DNA of 23,925 nt from assembly GCA_015852425.1 (NCBI GenBank), contig JAAAIG010000612.1, positions 1 to 23,925 of the forward strand, written 5' to 3'. Position 1 is the stretch's first letter, and the number at the start of each line of letters is the position of its first letter. Made by a program: the position numbers and the translations under genes. Below the pieces are notes generated by a model. The model was not told the origin of the DNA and searched no databases. It saw only the letters and a list, made by a program, of their open reading frames with translations. Shown one piece after another: positions 1-11,519 of this stretch. The stretch comes from Gryganskiella cystojenkinii (taxonomy: Eukaryota; Mortierellomycota; Mortierellomycetes; Mortierellales; Mortierellaceae).

Positions 1-2
1 TT

Positions 3-311
3 CCCTTCGGTTTCCGCACCTTTTACCACGTCGCACTCGCCGTTCCTCACAAGGATAAGAAGGAGATGGAGAAGATTGTAATGTCAGAGCAAGTCTTTGG
101 TGGCGCGATCGTTGTCCGTCCAAGTTTGCTGACGGGTGATCACAACATCAAGACAGGCAAGGGCTGGCAGAACCTTCAAGTTGGTGATGAAGAAGATCCC
201 AAGGTTGGATATTTTGTCAGTCGTGCCGATGTTGGAGAATGGGTCTTCCAAGAAACGATCAAGACTGGAGGCGAAGTCTACTTTGGCCAAAAGATCACGC
301 TCACCAACTAG
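3..311 (+). CDS. NAD(P)-binding (NmrA/atypical SDR-like) oxidoreductase, 3' end only
   Basis: This is the C-terminal part of a gene that starts outside the window; the frame is open from base 3 to a TAG at 309-311, about 102 residues. The segment holds a V-R-P-S-L-L-T-G motif and, later, a G-Y-F-V-S-R-A-D-V-G-E-W-V stretch. In atypical short-chain dehydrogenases of the NAD(P)H-binding (NmrA-like) family, an RPxxLT strand and an ISRADVA helix occupy the same place near the C-terminus. The N-terminal glycine-rich nucleotide-binding motif is not in view, so the cofactor and substrate cannot be read. An internal ATG at 66 is not taken as the start because the coding frame continues upstream of it. 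The gene converges on the lipase gene. Family assignment is fairly sure; the exact reaction is unknown. Confidence 0.7.
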   Translation, partial: PFGFRTFYHVALAVPHKDKKEMEKIVMSEQVFGGAIVVRPSLLTGDHNIKTGKGWQNLQVGDEEDPKVGYFVSRADVGEWVFQETIKTGGEVYFGQKITLTN

Positions 312-604
312 AAAGTCACCAAAATATGCACCTCGTCCTGTGCCCTGTAACATAGAAAAACTGTAAAAACTGTACATTACCTGCTAAAAACAATCAAAAA
401 TAATAATACCAGCATTTTTTTTTATCTAAATGACTCGATCATTCGAACATATCCTCTGTCTTCCTTTGACTCTGCTTTCAAACAACGGTTTTTTAATTTG
501 CTAAGAAGAACCCTCTTCTCGGCCTTTATATTCGCCAGGAGTAATGAATAGGAGGTGCATTTGCCGTGCTTGGAGGGGAGCAGTACGCAACACGAATGGT
601 CTTT
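312..604. other. Shared 3' region between two convergent genes
   Basis: No supportable gene lies here. The stretch separates the stop codons of the oxidoreductase (+) and lipase (-) genes and should hold both 3' UTRs. It is AT-rich, with an AATAATA sequence near 400 that could serve as a plus-strand polyadenylation signal and a T8-9 run just after it. Open frames in this stretch are short and have no protein-like composition. Confidence 0.5.
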
Positions 605-1883
605 CTATTTGTGCAACGCATCCCCGCAATTGATGCTCTGATCTGCCGAAGGAGTGAAGAACGCATGAACACCGTTAAAGACAATAGGATCAACAGCCTG
701 AATGAAATGCTCTGCAAGATCGAACGAACACCAATCCTGAAGGACCTGGTTATGGACCTTGGGGTTCTCGTCCTTCAAAAAGCCGGACGTGTACGGGGAC
801 ACGAGTTCATCATACCTAGAAGTGAAAAAAAAAGAAATTGATGAGGACAAAAAAATAAAAAATGAGGGGAAAAAAAAAAAAAAAAAAAAAAAGGAACCAT
901 GGGGGGGGGGGGGGGGTGAGGTGAGATGTATAAACGTACTTGGAGACGATCATCAGGTACTCGACACCAGGAACCGTGTCACCTCCGGCATTCAAGTTGT
1001 TCAAAAAGGTACTGTTGTGCAAGAACTGGAAGCACGAGAGGCAGACAGGATCAATAAGCTATCAGGAGAGTAAGAGTGCAAAAAAAAAAAATACAATTAA
1101 AGTTAAAACAGTGGTGAGAAGTAGGCCGATAATGCACGATTTCTCTTTTCCCTGCAGATAAGTGAGGATTGGATGGGACTTCATTCATACCTTTTTGAGA
1201 GGATCGTAAAGTCCTAGGGGTTCAAGCAAGTTGGCTAGTCCAAGGAAATCGGTTCCGTACTGGTTCGATCCAATCGTCGCAAACTTGTCTAATACCGAAA
1301 ACACAAAGTCACAAAGTCAGTGACGAAGAGAGTCAGTAAGCACGCGCGTGCCAGATGGGTTACTTTCGTCAATTCTTGTTTTTTTTTTTTTTGCCTGCAG
1401 GATCAATATATTTTGTCACCTACAGACTTTGGCAGCTCCACCGAGGAATCGCATATAATACCGTGGCATCAGTGACCCCTCAGAGTGCCCAAAAATATTC
1501 ACTTGCTGAGTCCCCGTGGCATTCAAGACCCGATCCACAAAGACCGACAACTGTTGTGCTGAATTCTCCATCTTGTCCAGACCATAAATCACCGGGACAT
1601 TGTTCTGCTGTCCATAACTCAGCGCAAAGACACAGTAACCTTCTGCAACGAATCGAGGAATCATGTAAAACCAGTCGGTGAGTGCATTGCCTGTCAGTCC
1701 ATGCACCAGAATCACAGGATTGGGACGCTCAGCGGTTGGGTGACAGTTCCAGTCGTTGTAACCAGACGTGCTTCTTTTCGTCAACGACAGGTGATCAGGG
1801 ACCGGTGAAGCTGAAGCGGCGTTCAAGAAGATTGAAAACAGAGTCGCGGCGGCGAGGGTCAGGAATGACCCTGAGAAATGCAT
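605..1883 (-). CDS. Secreted lipase, alpha/beta-hydrolase (lipase class 2-like), four exons
   Basis: Minus-strand exons: 1883-1424, 1288-1191, 1025-940 and 815-605 (284 residues). All introns are GT...AG, and the phases join cleanly (1, 0, 2). The start at 1883 is chosen over an in-frame upstream ATG at 1922 because it gives a proper signal peptide (about residues 1-25, ending A-S-A). A Lys-Arg follows at about 36-37, a Kex2-like propeptide site. The oxyanion strand V-H-G-L-T-G is at about 60-65 and the nucleophile elbow G-H-S-E-G at about 132-136 (Ser134). The later K-Y-D-E segment carries the likely acid (about Asp217), and D-L-A-E-H the likely histidine (about 251). Asp and His are inferred by family analogy. 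The family hydrolyses lipid esters; this copy should be exported. The gene converges on the oxidoreductase gene. Confidence 0.85.
870..916. repeat. A23 and G16 homopolymer runs inside lipase intron 3
   Basis: A run of 23 A (870-892) and a run of 16 G (901-916) lie 8 bases apart within the 124-base third lipase intron. On the coding (minus) strand they read C16 then T23 upstream of the acceptor, so they also act as an extreme polypyrimidine tract. Such runs are prone to length change and to sequencing error. Confidence 0.85.
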
Positions 1884-2534
1884 GAGAAAAAAAAAATCGA
1901 AGGAGAGGCGAAGGCAGAGCAAGAGTGAAGTGAGCAGGAAAGTTGTTGCGCTTCTTTGTTCCTTTTTATGCTTTGGTTTTTGATCGGCTCAGAGAGAATC
2001 GAACGTCTTTGCCATTTTATGCTCAAAGCCTTTTTTTTAAAAAAATCTCGGTTCAAGAACCACTATTTTTTTTTCTACTTGTTTTGGTGTCGTTCAATTT
2101 TGTTTGGAAAAAAGTTGGATGCTGCAGCGCTTCCCTGTTCTGTATTCTGCCTGCCTTAGAAACGAGGCAATTGAGCCTCTTCTTTTTTTCAACAACAACA
2201 AACAGCAAGCTTAAAAAGAAAAAGGTTACTTTCGGCTGGGAAGAAGGGGGTTTATCAATTTGACACTGGTCCTCGGTTTCGGTTCATTACGCTTTTGCTT
2301 CAATTGGCGCGCGTTCGGACCCTCGGAATGTGAATTAAAGTTTCAAGGTGATTGGATTGTGTGGAGACGACAGCGTCCAAACACAGCCGAACGGCCTGCA
2401 GGGGCTGCTCTCTAACAGTCAAAATCGTAACTTTCATGGGATTAGTTACGCTATTTGATTTGCGTATGTGTGGTTTTGTTTTTGGATAACGGCTCGATGA
2501 CTATTTTTTATTTACATTCTCTATGTTCTCCTTT
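1884..2534. other. Intergenic region upstream of the lipase and downstream of the giant gene
   Basis: No gene is supported. The part near 1884-2060 should be the lipase promoter and 5' UTR (minus strand); the part near 2350-2534 should be the 3' UTR of the giant gene. T-rich tracts are frequent (2030-2080, 2180-2190). Short open frames here have biased, non-protein-like composition. Confidence 0.5.
1959..1970 (-). promoter_or_regulatory. TATA-like box of the lipase gene
   Basis: On the minus strand the sequence CATAAAAAGG lies about 80 bases upstream of the chosen lipase start codon, a plausible distance for a TATA element followed by a short 5' UTR. It supports the start at 1883. This is a motif match only. 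Confidence 0.35.
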
Positions 2535-5500
2535 TCAAACGCAATCCTCCGGCCCGCGTTCAATCACATGTCCGCGCTCCACCGGTCGTCCAATAACGCG
2601 ACGTGTCGCGCCTGTGACGCCGCCTGTCATCATGCCGAGCTTGACACTGTTGTACCGTCTCGGATGATGTGCTTGAAGACCCCAATCACCTCCTTCTTCA
2701 TCATCAATTGTCTTGGAAGACGACGAGGACGACGACGATGGAGCCGTTGGATGACTGGAGAGTGTTTGATTCGTCAACAAAGAAGAAAAGACTGGTGTAC
2801 CAGTCGATGGTTGAGCTGAAGGAGGTAGCATCGCAGGCGATGAGCGGTCCAATGGCGGCGCACTTGGCTTAAACGTTGAAACAGGAGGCCGAGGCAAGGT
2901 CGCGGGTGGCAGAGGCAAATTGGGTCGATGATGACCACTCGTGCTAGAAGTTGAAGCTGCTGTGGTAGACTTGATGGGAGGCACTGGAGCAAGCGAAGAA
3001 TGACTCATCCTTAAACTATTATTGGCTTTGGCGGCTGCTGTTGAGCCTGCGGATTGATCTTCGGCTGTAGTTGAGGTAGCCGTTGTTGCTGACGAAGACG
3101 ATTTAGCTCCAGTCACAATCGTTCCGCGAGCTTGCTCACTATGTCTAGCCACGGACCTCAGACTTCCAGAACTTGACTGCTGACGCAGTAATCTATCTTT
3201 AGGTTGCTGTTGTTGTACAGGCGGCTGTTGAGGGGCCGACAAGGATGTGACATTGGCAGCATTCAAGAACGGGTTGTTGCTGTTCTTGCTCATACTCGAA
3301 GACGACGACGATGTTGACGAGTGTGTTTGCTGATGCTGATGCTGTGCTGCCGGAGGCGCCGGTTGAGGTCGAACAGAGTTCTCTTTCGCGGATCGAGAAC
3401 TGATACCGGTACTGGCGATCGTCTTGCTCCTTCCCAATAATCCTGTCGAGAATATCACAGCATCAACGTCCCCTTCAAGTGACTTGTTGGCATCTTCCGC
3501 TGCCGTAGTCTCTTCCTTGTCCGTAGTGACCTCTTCTTTCTCTCGGGTCGACTTGTTAGCCTGCAATAGCAGCTGTTGGTACTGATCCCAACCGCTCGTC
3601 TCACCGCTCTGTGATACGTGTGCTGACGAGTCCTTGTAGTTGATCTTCGAGGCAACGACTCGGGTCCTTGTAAGATGTTCCTCTTCATCGGAATCTACAC
3701 TCGTATCAGAGTCAACATCCGTGATCTCAAGACGATCCTGCTTCTGCATTAAGGCTTGCAATCTGGCCGCATCCTCCTGCTCAGCTCGCTCTCGCTCTCG
3801 CTCCGCCTCACGTTCCCGTTCCCGTTCCTTCAATCGTCTGCTCTCTTCGGCTTCCATTTCCAGATGTCGGGATCGACGTTTTGGATCTGCGAGATAGCTA
3901 TCAAATTGTTGTCTAATCTCCTTGGTCACGACACGTGCTGGAGCGGCTGGAGGCGGATTTAGTTGACTCGTCATGGATTGACTAGCAGCAGCCGCCGTCG
4001 CAGCATCTTGCATCATCGCTTCTGCAAAGGAGAGTACATGAGGTTCGCCTTCACCACCAGTGTTGCTCGAGAGCACGGGCGAGAATGGTCTCTCGGACCA
4101 GCCAGCAGCACCATGCTTCGAGGACGTCTTTTCTTCGATCCTGGCCTTTTCTCGCTGAACCACGTTCGAGAGCAATGAGAGTGGTGCCATTGAACCTGCA
4201 CCAACTGAGCTTTCCAGAGCCAAAGACGAGAGCATAGGTGATTCTCCAATGAACGACGTCGATGACGACAAGAGTAGAAGTCCCTGCGATACATATGGGG
4301 ATGGCGCATCCTGCTGAGGATTCGACGGCATACGGCGATGAGTCATCATAGAGGATGAGGACGACCGTTTCAAGTGTTGGGGTGCCCATGGTGGTGGTCT
4401 CGGATGCTGCAGTCGCTGTGCTAGGTGACCTTGGGCAGTAGGTGGCAACTGCGGCATCGGTGGGTATTCTTGCTGTTGTTGCCGCTGCTGTGGATGTGAC
4501 TGCTGGTATGCTGATTGCTGAGCCTGGTATTGTTGAGGCACCAACGGTTGATGCATCGAATGGTGGCGCCGCAAGTGAGGACCAGATCCAAGATTCTCAA
4601 AACTCGTACGAGCCCGCAGCTGCTCCAGATGTTGATCTTTCAGCATCGACAAAGGTCTCATGGCCGACCCTTGAACCTGGAAGTTGATGTTGTTGTTGTT
4701 TCTGTATCCCTGGTCTTGCCCATGTCCTTGTCCTTGACTTTGACCATATCCAAGCTCGTTACGAGCCTCAAGTCTCAATGACGATCCAGACAAGGGTCGA
4801 GTCGTGACAACATCTACCAGCTGGTACGCATCCTGGCTGGACTGGCTATCGCTGAACCGAGCCTCACTGGACACACGCTGGTCCGGTTGCTGTTGACAAT
4901 GGAGGAGCTTCAGCTGTTGAAGAGTCAATCCGGATCGCATCTGATCCTCCTCGACCTGCTCTTGCTGCTGAGGATTATAGTAATCGCCAAGCACGTTCAT
5001 CGGCTCTACAGGCCCACTGTCCGCAACAATCAAGTCGTAGCCCTCTTCAAAGCTGAGAGCTGGTGGAGGTGGAGGTGGAGGCTGTTGTTGTTGCATCTGG
5101 GCCATTTGTAGTTGTTGCTGTTGTTGTTGCTGAAGGTTCTGTAAATCCATGGCTTGCGGAGCATCAAACATCCCATGGAACGACGTGTCACCCTGAAAGG
5201 AAGTGTCTCCTTGGAAAGAAGTATCTCCGTTGAACGAGGTTTCACCCATGGTCTCGCCAATACCGCCGACCATAGGACCACCAGGGTAGGTCGGCTGCAT
5301 TGCCGTCATAGCCAATGATGGATCCTGGTAATGATCTTGGTATCCGCTGCCGCCGTTGCCACTAAAACTTCTGACAGAGTCCTCAGAGTTACGAGGCATC
5401 TGGAGCGAAAACTCGTCCGAGATTTGTCGAACTCTTGCCTTCTGATGATCGTGATCGTGATCGTGAAAGTGGTTCCTGCGGGGTTGTAGCTGAGGTTCGT

Positions 5501-8500
5501 CAAGCAACTGATGTTGTTGCTGGAGAGCTTGTTGAGCTTGGGTAAGTTGCTGTTGCTCAAATTGATCTCGCTCTTGAATGTGATACGCAGCAGTCGGGTC
5601 CGGAGCATCGAATACTTGCTCCTTGTACTCGTTGTTCGGATAATCCTCATGATGCCGTCGAGGCTGGACTTGAGGAAGAGCCTGTACTTGAGGTGCAATC
5701 TGGGATCCATAATCTGCTTGAGCCTGATGGTGCATCTGCTGGCCAATTTGAAGCTGCTGCTGTTGCTGTTGCTGTTGTTGTTGTTGCTGGATGGACTCGA
5801 CAGCGACCCCCATAGTATTCACAATGTTGGACAGCATATCGTGCTTTTGTCGCAAGAGCATCGCCTCTTGGTAAAACTGGTCACGTTCAGAAGACAATGA
5901 CGCAATCTGATCCCGAAGTGCAGCAACCAAAGAGGTATCGGCACCGTTGTTGGATGCGGTAGTGCTGTTGACGATCTGTTGCCACTGGTTTGACAACATG
6001 ATGTCGGCACTATTCGGTTGACTCCTTTGCTGCTGATGTTGATGAGCTTGTTGAGAATAGTCGGTCCACTCTGGATGAGGGTCAAACGCACTGTTGCCAG
6101 GCCCATAGGGTTGACCAATGTTTCCTCGACCAAGAGATCCTGATGACGACTGTGATCGCAGACCAGTGTTGAGTTGCAGGTTCTGTCGGACCTTGTCGCT
6201 CTGGCAGTACATATAATCTTCTTCATTGAATGTCCTGGCCTGCTCGGATCCCATCTCCTCCATAATGTGCTCTTTTGCCGGGCTATCATACGAACTCGTG
6301 GACGGATGGCTAGAGACTGAGGACGCTGGAATCGTCGAGTACGGAGAAACGTTTGATCTGGCATCTTGATCTCCTGCGGGTCGAGTTGTTGATCCAGTGG
6401 TATATGCGCGTTCCAGCGTCTGTCCAGTCGCCTCGTGGAACGAGTACCGACTCAGAGTCTTGGATCGAGGTCTTCTCGAATTCCGTGGTGGCGGCAATGG
6501 AGGAGGATTGTTCGATTTTGCCTTTGAGGGGTCCAAAGCATGCGGGGTAACATGAGCTGATTCGAGCTGTCGAGAGGTCGAGGTCGACTTTACAGGCGAG
6601 TTCGAATCTTCGCGACGGTATCGTGATGGCGAGTCATTCCGATAGTTGTTTGGTGAGCGATGCTGTTCACTCTTGCTGTACATGCCGGTGAGAGCGACAG
6701 ACCTTTGGCTGGGGTTCTTGAACGGATCTGCACTCATGTTGGTCGAGTCATAGACTTCTTCCTTGTAACGACTGTAGTCGATAGTGTTGTTTAAGGACGC
6801 GGTCCACGCTCCCGAAGTGTTTGTCGCTTTTGAATGGTCCCTTGACTCGTCCTCGCTCATCACAAAGTTGGCCGCAGAAGGAGGTGTAAGTGGAGAAACG
6901 ATTTCCTTTCCTTTGGCATCCGAGTTGGCTGCGTTCTTTGGTAAGGCAGCAGCCACAGCCAAGCTGGATGGGGAAGTCTTCTCTTGGTGAGAACGGGTTT
7001 CTAGCTTTGATTGGCCACTCGATGCATTAGAGGAGCTCACTGGTGGACGGGTGTTGACCGATGGTGTCACTCGCTGAACCTCGATCTGAAATATATCAGT
7101 GTCCCCTAGCTTTTTGGCCGAGTTGAATGAATTCTGTGAGACGGGGTTTGTCAAGGGCTGAGAGATCGTCCTGGCATGGCGACCAGGGGCTGAAGGTGCA
7201 ACAGTGTTGAAACGAGGCAGAGGCGGCTCCGCCAAAAACGACGGTCTCTCATACGAGGAGGCTTTTGTCGGTACTGTACTGATCGGCTCTAGATCGGACG
7301 AACTGTCAGCATCATCATCCCCTTGCATATAATAGTCGTTGAGACTGATATCTCCCTCGTGCTCCTGGTCCGCGGTCGCGTCGTGGGTAACAGCCAAAGA
7401 GTCGCCTTCTAAAGCTGCGTACATGGGTATAGGGTCAAAACTCGCTCCTGTCTCAGATTCCGCGGATTCCTTTTCTGTTTCTTGTTGGTCTGCGGTCTCC
7501 AGAGGCGCTTCTTGACCAGGGAATGCTCCAGGGATAATGAACGACCGCCGTTTCAGATCCTTTGGAACTGGTTCAAGTTCATGGTCATGATGTCCAGTAG
7601 ATTCGAATCCCAAAAATACATCGGAATAAGGTGACGGCAAAGGAGTGGTCAGAGTCGATGGGTCCTGCTTGACTTCCAGACTAGGATTGATAAGCTCAGC
7701 GGGCGCATTGGTGCCGTTAGGAAGACGTGGCGTTCCTGGAGTTGATGATGACGAGGAGGAGTCGTTTTTGGGTTTGAAAATCATTTTCATCAACGACTGT
7801 CTGGATCCTTGCAGTGACCACGACCCTGATGGGGATGATCCTGTGATGTAAGACAAGGGTGAGAGTGAAGGCGAGGGGGATGACGTGGAGGAAGTCGCTG
7901 CCGACGATTGGCTCTTGGAGGAGCTCCAAGCAGAGGTTGCCGAGGGCGAAGTTGTCGGCCATGCATGCGAATCCGTAAATGGATCTTCATCCTCCAGTCC
8001 ATCGCCAATCTGAACTTGCGCCTCGGCTACTACAACTCTCTCTTTATGGGTATTTGTGCGAACCGATAGTGCCGCCCGAGGTGGTATACTGAGTTCCCTT
8101 TTGGGTTCATCTGCCGCGAAAAAAATGATCGTGATTAAAGTTAGATGTGACTCGGTTTCAAACGGAAAGTCTGACGAAGAAAATCGCAATTGCACTGCTG
8201 TACTCACCAACTGGACTTGCAGTCTGATCTGCAGGTTCGTCGGGCTGTGGTTCTTCGTAATGTTCCTCACTACTATCACTATCGCTGCTGTCGCTCTCCA
8301 ATGGGGGCTCGACTTTTTTGGTCGACAGTACTCTGGACAACGACCACAAGATACTGGTATCCCAGTGTGGCAAAATCCCAGGTAGAGTCCTTGATCGGTC
8401 GTGCGGAGCGACATTCACAGCCAAGACATCGTCCACCGTAGGTGCAGTAATAGGCGCCCCAGTCGGTGATTCGGCGTCCTCGTTGGGATCTTCTTGCAGA

Positions 8501-10920
8501 TTCTCCAAGGGTTCTGCTTCCACAGACTCAGAATCGCGAGCAGGGGTCGAAGTGATGCTTTCAGAGAAACTATGCTCTGAGCGAGGTGAAGTTGGTGAAC
8601 TCAAAGCGGACGAATAGCTTGTCTGTTGAGAATCCCTCCTCCTGGATGTAATTGATCCCAATGACTGTGTCGAAGCATTGTTGTTGTTCTTGACAAGCGA
8701 ATCGGTGAGAGATGGTCTAGCCTCTGCTGCCCGACCTAAATATTTTGAAAGAGCGCCAAGCAGCCCAACAAAAAAAAACAGTTGTGAGTTTCAGCGATAA
8801 AACATAGTTACATTGCTGTGTAGAGAGCGTGAGAGCGTTTTAAAAAAACTCACCGCTTCCAAAGATCGATGCCCAGAGAGATTGTCGTTTCGGTGCTTCA
8901 GGTTTCGTGGTTTGATGTCCTGCCATAGGAGACTTTGGTGGGGAGATTGTGGACAGGGCTTTTAACTGGCGCGATCTCCTCTTCCTGTCGGTGGATATCC
9001 GAGTCAGCTTCTCAAGACTCCTTCTCACTTTGCGATGTCGGTTTCTACGAGCCTTGTCGTTTCCTGGACTTTTGGCTTCCTCGATCTCGACTTCGCCGTT
9101 TTGTTCGTCTGTATCCTTTTGCTCTTGATCAGCGTCGTCAAGGACGACGCTCGCTACATGAACTTCGGCAATATTTGGTGCCTCTGCTGATGTCCCAGAA
9201 TTACTTTGCGCCGCAGGTGTTTTTTCGTTTGGTTTCGAAGGTAAATAGATCGGCAAGGACAGTCCAGACGACTGTCGAGGTGCTGGAGGAGAAGGTCGAT
9301 TATGCGGCATGGCATCAACGGGTGATCTATGGGACGTTGACTGCCGCTGCTTGGGCTGATGCGCCTGCTGAGGTGCCTGTAATGTTGGTGGGGGGTATGT
9401 TGCCTCCCGCAGTCCAGGAGACTGTGGTACTTGGCCATTGGTGGCGATTGCAGAAGCGTTGGCGGATGACTTTGCCACAAAAGAATCCTTTGGTCGGGCT
9501 GATGCTGGCCCTGCAGCTGCAGGAGTGACAGTTGGATTTGCGTTCGTAGCAGGCGAAGTCGACTGCGTCGCCGTCGTTGTCGTTGTAGTGGTCGATGTTG
9601 TCGTAGCTGTTGATACTGTGGGGCGAGCCAAAGGTCGTGCATGAATTCCGTGCGCTCTTGCAGGAGGCAGTGTTGGTGGCACCATTGTGCGAGTCTTTGG
9701 GGTTGACGTGGTCATGGGAGAAGCGACAGATTGCATCGGTGCAGGTGTAAGAAGCGGTGACAGCGATAGTGAAGTCGCAGGTGAAACCATTGGTGAGGCT
9801 CCCTTGGTTGGGACGAATCCTGCAGGTGAAGGTCTTCCCAGCTGATGTTGATGTCCTGTTGGTCCCGCCGTGCTCTCGACGCGCGTATTCAATTGGGGCC
9901 GAAGGGTCGGCTGGGACTAAACACAAAGGGCAAGAAAGGAATGGTAAAAATATAAAATTAGCTGGGGACACTTGGGAGACTAAAGTTGGAATGATACCGT
10001 ATTCATTGTTTTCCACATTGATAGTAAACCAACAGAAAACTACTACGTTGCCATTCTATTTTGTCAAAACTTATTCTCCCCACTATGTGAAAATATTCGT
10101 CATGTTGCTCTCACTGCTCATAAGGAAAATAAAATACGCTCCAGATCCTTCACGCATAACGGAATAGATCCCTGTTCAGGCGATCGACAATGATTTGTTT
10201 TGACGAACAGAAGGGTGAAGGGAAGAACAGGATCGAACACCGCGTGGACAATGGGGAGGCGAGTACAAAGAAAGAGAGAAAGAGAGAGAGCAAGCGATCA
10301 TTTTTTTTGGTTGTACTGTCATCCAACACCATCAACAGCCAGATCACTGAAAACTCTGTCTTCTTTACCTTTGGCGAAGGACTGACAACGACTTTGGACG
10401 AGTTCAGGCTTTGTTGAGGGTTGTGAGGTTCTGGACGTTGAGCCGAGGGTGATGTTAGCGAGGATAAAGACTGCGGGCTCTGCGGGAACGACTGCTGGTG
10501 CGGAAGAGGTCGTTGTTGTTGCTGCTGCTGTAGCTGCTGTGGATTATGAGTTCCGCTATGGGTCTGTGGTGGTGCTCCATGGGAGTGATGAGGGACAAGA
10601 GACTCCTTTCCGGTGCCTGTCCTAGCTTGGGGTGCAGAGCGGATATCGTGGCTGTTGGCACTGGAAGCATGCAACGGCACGGGTAATGACGAAGTGTCGC
10701 CTGCTCGGGTATACGCTGATGGGGGCATGGTCATTGATTGCTGTTGTGGTTGTTGTTGAGAAGGTTGTTGTTGCGGTCTTGGCCGAGGAGGTGGGAGACC
10801 CGGACGCTGAGCTGTAGGTGATGAAGGAGGGACAGTACTGGCAGCCGCAGGAGAATGACCCGGTGGTGGACGAGGGACGACTGGGGAAGGAGATGGACCA
10901 TTGGTCGAGTTGTCTGTCAT
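2535..10920 (-). CDS. Giant low-complexity Q/S/P-rich coiled-coil protein, unknown function (2,572 aa)
   Basis: Minus-strand exons: 10920-10369, 9916-8854, 8735-8208 and 8110-2535. Introns are 452, 118 and 97 bases, all GT...AG with phases 0, 1, 1, and the joined frame is open for 2,573 codons. The first exon starts with a true ATG (10918-10920). The ATG-less open frames beginning at TTG codons (9892, 8661) are internal exons that extend to their acceptors. Most of the protein looks disordered: P/Q-rich N-terminus, a basic cluster (about 473-505, R-R-N-R-H-R-K-V-R-R), S-rich middle and acidic serine patches. Predicted coiled coils lie at about 1440-1484, followed by Q12, and at about 2106-2191 (E/R-rich). 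A four-fold G-D-T-S-F-x repeat lies near 1668-1693. No catalytic domain, signal peptide or membrane segment is seen. I do not recognise a family; a scaffold, polarity or signalling role is only a guess. Confidence 0.8.
5177..5248 (-). repeat. Four tandem 18-base units coding for G-D-T-S-F-x
   Basis: Units at 5177-5194, 5195-5212, 5213-5230 and 5231-5248 encode six-residue repeats (G-E/D-T-S-F-N/Q/H) in the giant protein. Third-position differences between units show they are not brand new, and the amino-acid pattern is kept. Confidence 0.8.
5754..5789 (-). repeat. Polyglutamine tract (Q12) after the first coiled coil
   Basis: Twelve Gln codons, a mix of CAG and CAA on the minus strand, follow the coiled-coil segment directly. 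Several shorter Q runs (for example near 5110-5145) sit elsewhere in the same protein. Mixed codons lower slippage and suggest the tract is kept at protein level. Confidence 0.85.
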
Positions 10921-11410
10921 GGCTTTTCTTTAAAAAAAAACTGGAGTTGATTGGCACTTGGTTTGTTAGGATTGTGGGATTATGCCAAGAAGGTCCATGC
11001 TTTGGGTTGTCGGATGATAATATTGTTGTTGATGATGACGAGTGAATTATCAAAAAAGAGGGAACAGGAGGGAATGAGCAGGTGGTATGAGCAGGTTGTA
11101 TGTGTGGATAAAGGAAGAAGAACGGAAATAAAAAATAAAGGTCCCACACTTTTGTGTGTTTGGGTCTTGGCTGTGCTCAGTCGAAATGATTTTTCAATGG
11201 GGGGCGATGTGTGGAAGAAAAGGAAGGGGAAAGTGCGAGAGGGGGGAGTGGACCCCAAAGGGTAAATTTCCGGGACAAAGAGCTCAAAAAATAAATTTTG
11301 GTGGCAAATTTGAAGTTTCGGTTCTCACGGACGCCCTGGCGCCACAAGACGGGTCGACTTTTTTTATTTTTTTTTATTTTTTATCGCTTTTATACCCCCT
11401 ATGATGGACC
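10921..11410 (-). promoter_or_regulatory. Upstream region and probable long 5' UTR of the giant gene
   Basis: The stretch upstream of the ATG at 10920 is pyrimidine-rich on the minus strand. A consensus TATAAAAG sits on the minus strand at 11385-11394, about 465 bases from the ATG, beside long T/A tracts (11359-11382). If used, it implies a 5' UTR of about 430 bases, possibly with an intron. Open frames in the stretch (for example 11258-10980) are S/T/F-rich and lack features of a real protein. Confidence 0.35.
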
Positions 11411-11519
11411 AAGAGCAGGTCATTGCCGACACTGATGACAAACAATCCTCATCTGTGGCCACACCTCCAGCATCCATCGCAAATCTAAACCATGTAACAT
11501 GACTGTAGAACCTGGGGTC

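Noticed and set aside
8111..8414. N-terminal 100 residues of the long open frame that starts at 8414
   Set aside because: This stretch reads intron sequence and the wrong frame of the preceding exon. A GT...AG intron at 8207-8111 joins the S/E-rich exon in phase and gives a coherent protein.
2523..8441. Many plus-strand and alternate minus-strand open frames across the giant gene
   Set aside because: They overlap the long coding exon, show skewed composition (Q/S/P codons read in other frames) and have no domain content.
10980..11258. Minus-strand 92-residue open frame upstream of the giant gene
   Set aside because: S/T/F-rich with no recognisable motif; it lies in probable 5' UTR/promoter DNA.
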